From NCBI RefSeq assembly GCF_900100485.1, contig NZ_FNDH01000005.1:1-64000 (forward strand): 64,000 bases of DNA. Reading direction: 5' to 3'. The first letter of the stretch is position 1. Each line of letters begins with the position of its first letter. The position numbers and the translations under genes are program-made. This document shows positions 61,917 through 64,000 of this stretch, piece by piece. Below the pieces are notes generated by a model. It was not told the origin of the DNA. It searched no databases and was given only the letters and a program-made list of their open reading frames with translations. Source of the stretch: Nitrosomonas sp. Nm132 (GTDB lineage Bacteria; Pseudomonadota; Gammaproteobacteria; Burkholderiales; Nitrosomonadaceae).

Positions 61917-62762
61917 TTGAGATCACAAAAAAATTTTTCGCCCACTTTCAGCTTTGAACTTTTCCCTCCACAAACCCCGGAAGGAGTGGAAAAATTACGA
62001 GCTGCACGTCAGCAGCTCGCTCAATTCAAGCCAAAATTTTTCTCAGTCACCTTTGGCGCAGGAGGCTCCACCCGCGACCGCACCTTCGAAACAGTACTCG
62101 AAATCCTGGCAGAAGGCCATCCTGTTGCGCCCCATCTTTCCTGTATTGGTTCTACTCGCGAAAATATTTACTCAATCCTAAGTAAGTACCAGGAAAACGG
62201 TATTCGCCACATCGTTGCCTTGCGGGGAGATTTGCCTTCCGGGATGGCTCAGTCTGGTGAATTCCGTTATGCAAACGAGCTGATTACATTTATTCGCAAA
62301 GAGTTTGGCAATACATTCCACATGGAAGTAGCCGCTTATCCCGAATATCATCCACAAGCCCGTTCTGCCCAGGAAGATTTCAGGAATTTTAAAAACAAAA
62401 TAGAAGCAGGTGCAGATTCAGTCATTACGCAGTTTTTTTATAATGCAGATGCTTATTTTCATTTTGTTGATATGTGCGAGGCTGCCAACCTGAATGTTCC
62501 CATTGTTCCTGGTATTATGCCAATCAACAAATTTTCTCAACTGGTTAGATTCGCAGACACTTGCGGTGCTGAGATTCCTCGCTGGATCAGAAAAAAACTG
62601 GAAGGATATGGAGATGATATTGCGTCTATCCACGCTTTTGGACTCGATGTAGTCACTGATTTATGCGAGCAGCTGCTTAAAGCGGGTGCACCGGGACTCC
62701 ATTTTTATACGCTCAACTCTGCTGTTTTGACCACAAAAATCTGGCAACGGCTTGGCTTATAG
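61917..62762 (+). CDS. metF: 5,10-methylenetetrahydrofolate reductase
   Basis: A FAD-dependent TIM-barrel enzyme making 5-methyl-THF for methionine synthesis. The 281 residues begin at a TTG (RSQKNFSPTFSFELFPPQTPEG follows), the only reasonable start in frame near the conserved FSFELFPP; no strong Shine-Dalgarno is visible. SVTFGAGGSTRDRT, ALRGDLPSG and AYPEYHPQA are family motifs. With metK and ahcY it completes a methyl-cycle cluster. Confidence 0.94.
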   Translation: MRSQKNFSPTFSFELFPPQTPEGVEKLRAARQQLAQFKPKFFSVTFGAGGSTRDRTFETVLEILAEGHPVAPHLSCIGSTRENIYSILSKYQENGIRHIVALRGDLPSGMAQSGEFRYANELITFIRKEFGNTFHMEVAAYPEYHPQARSAQEDFRNFKNKIEAGADSVITQFFYNADAYFHFVDMCEAANLNVPIVPGIMPINKFSQLVRFADTCGAEIPRWIRKKLEGYGDDIASIHAFGLDVVTDLCEQLLKAGAPGLHFYTLNSAVLTTKIWQRLGL

Positions 62763-62809
62763 ATCATATCGCAACTCTTCTCCAGAATATTCCTGATTTA
62801 CTTATCTAT

Positions 62810-62971
62810 CCCGAATATTTCATAAATTCGCGTGATGATCACGCAGGATTTTGATCAATAGGGAAGTTTTGAGAAAGAGGGGTGTAGTGATTCATACACC
62901 CGACTGAGCAAAATCTTTCTTATTAATCAAAAGACAAGTGAGGGCACGTGCCAATTTATGAAATATTCGGG
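62810..62971 (+). mobile_element. MITE copy 5, 162 bp, after metF
   Basis: Full-length copy flanked by CTAT (62806-62809 and 62972-62975). The ends are perfect. It lies 47 bases after the metF stop and occupies most of the gap before the exonuclease gene. Confidence 0.92.
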
Positions 62972-63052
62972 CTATCTACCTATATAGGAGCTAGGAACTG
63001 TGGGAGGAAATACAAATACGTAGCTGGATAAAAAGTGACTCTGGAATATGCG

Positions 63053-64000
63053 ATGGCAACGTTGTATTGGCATGATTATGAAACTTTCGGTTCTGACCCG
63101 AGATGGGACCGGCCGGCCCAGTTTGCTGGCCTAAGAACCGATGAGGCGCTTAATGAACTCGGTGATCCTCTGGTCATTTATTGCAAGCCAGCCAAAGATA
63201 TTTTGCCCCAGCCAGAGGCCTGCTTACTCACTGGAATTACACCTCAAATGGTGGATAAGCAAGGCTTGCCTGAACCAGAATTTATTGCAAAAATTCACAC
63301 GGAACTGACACAGCCGGGAACCTGTAGTCTTGGTTACAATACATTGCGCTTCGATGATGAAGTAACGCGTTTTGCCTTATATCGAAATTTCTACGATCCT
63401 TATGCCCGCGAATGGCAGCATGGAAATTCGCGCTGGGATCTCATCGATTTAGTGCGAATGACTTATGCCTTGAGACCAGAGGGCATTATTTGGCCAAGGC
63501 ATGATGATGGCAAGCCCAGCTTCCGTCTTGAGGATTTGACAGTGGCCAATGGTATCGATCATGGCTCCGCACATGACGCACTATCGGATGTCAAAGCGAC
63601 CCTCAAGCTGGCGCGCTTGTTACGTGATAAGCAGCCGCGTCTATATAACTGGCTTTTTCAGCTTCGTAATAAGCATAAAGCAGCTTTGTTATTGGATTTG
63701 ATTAATCACACTCCGGTCATTCATACTTCCCGTATGTATCCCTCAGAAACAGGTTGCACTACTGTGGTGATGCCGGTAGTTCAGGAGCAGGGAAACGGTA
63801 ACAGTGTTCTAGTTTATGATCTGCGCCACGATCCCGCTCCTTATTTAGAAATGAGTGCCGGGGAGCTCGCAGAATGTCTGTTTACTCCTCAATCAACGTT
63901 ACCTGCAAGCATGTCGCGCTTACCCGTCAAATCCGTGAAGATCAACAAATGCCCAGCGCTCGCTCCTCAAAATGTTCTTGATACCCCCACTGCATCACGA
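63053..64000 (+). CDS. sbcB: Exodeoxyribonuclease I, 5' part (runs off the window)
   Basis: An open frame of 316 codons from the ATG at 63053 to the window end, with no stop. ExoI degrades single-stranded DNA 3' to 5' in recombination and mismatch repair; the E. coli enzyme has 475 residues, so about a third is missing. The DEDD exonuclease motifs are HDYETFG (7-13, D8 and E10), the GYNTLRFDDEVTRFALYRNFYDPY-type region near 95-115, and SAHDALSDVKAT (about 172-183). A GTG at 63035 is an alternative start. Confidence 0.93.
   Translation, partial: MATLYWHDYETFGSDPRWDRPAQFAGLRTDEALNELGDPLVIYCKPAKDILPQPEACLLTGITPQMVDKQGLPEPEFIAKIHTELTQPGTCSLGYNTLRFDDEVTRFALYRNFYDPYAREWQHGNSRWDLIDLVRMTYALRPEGIIWPRHDDGKPSFRLEDLTVANGIDHGSAHDALSDVKATLKLARLLRDKQPRLYNWLFQLRNKHKAALLLDLINHTPVIHTSRMYPSETGCTTVVMPVVQEQGNGNSVLVYDLRHDPAPYLEMSAGELAECLFTPQSTLPASMSRLPVKSVKINKCPALAPQNVLDTPTASR

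Overview
The window is chromosomal DNA of a betaproteobacterial ammonia oxidiser, most likely a Nitrosomonas. The best single clue is the di-haem cytochrome c peroxidase (9781-10782), which closely resembles my recollection of the Nitrosomonas europaea enzyme. The gene order supports it: hfq-hflX-hflK-hflC-DUF2065-hisZ-purA, ilvBHC-psd-pssA-leuA, yhdP-nitrilase-tldD and pilMNOPQ facing a PBP1a gene are all betaproteobacterial layouts. No prophage, CRISPR array or intact insertion sequence is visible, so this is mostly housekeeping DNA.

Layout. 0-1 kb: two small divergent exported proteins of unknown role. 1-7.4 kb: the hfq-to-purA operon (minus). 7.6-11.5 kb: ilvA, cytochrome c peroxidase and rppH, with a 628-base gene-free stretch. 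11.7-14 kb: proS and a lytic transglycosylase (plus). 14-21.6 kb: branched-chain amino acid and phosphatidylethanolamine synthesis (tlpA-like, leuA, pssA, psd, ilvC, ilvH, ilvB; minus), with a leucine-rich leader ORF and attenuator-like hairpin before leuA. 22-28.6 kb: tldD, nitrilase and yhdP. 28.8-31.6 kb: glnE. 31.7-36.5 kb: a type IV pilin, a twin-hairpin repeat pair, a DUF4160/DUF2442 pair, a GAF-containing GspE/PilB-type ATPase and a UspA protein. 36.6-38.7 kb: TerC, patatin and a small gene. 38.9-44.4 kb: proline iminopeptidase and a complete bioBFHCD operon. 44.5-45.7 kb: comF and trmL. 45.9-53.5 kb: pilMNOPQ and PBP1a. 53.5-57 kb: hemB, a candidate small RNA, engB, coaX and birA. 57-59 kb: tRNA-Glu, tRNA-Ala and gltX. 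59-62.8 kb: metK, an S-adenosylhomocysteine riboswitch, ahcY and metF, i.e. the methyl cycle. 63 kb to the edge: the start of exonuclease I.

The most distinctive feature is a family of short non-coding mobile elements (MITEs). Four copies are exactly 162 bp and one is a 55-bp deletion derivative. They share 19-bp terminal inverted repeats, and each is flanked by a perfect 4-bp TA-centred target duplication (TTAA, TTAA, CTAG, TTAG, CTAT). One splits ilvH from ilvC, and two sit exactly on the stop codons of tldD and terC. Other items worth a look are the leuA leader/attenuator, a candidate plus-strand small RNA between hemB and engB with its own promoter and terminator, and the SAH riboswitch ahead of ahcY. 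I did not find a clearly new multi-gene system.
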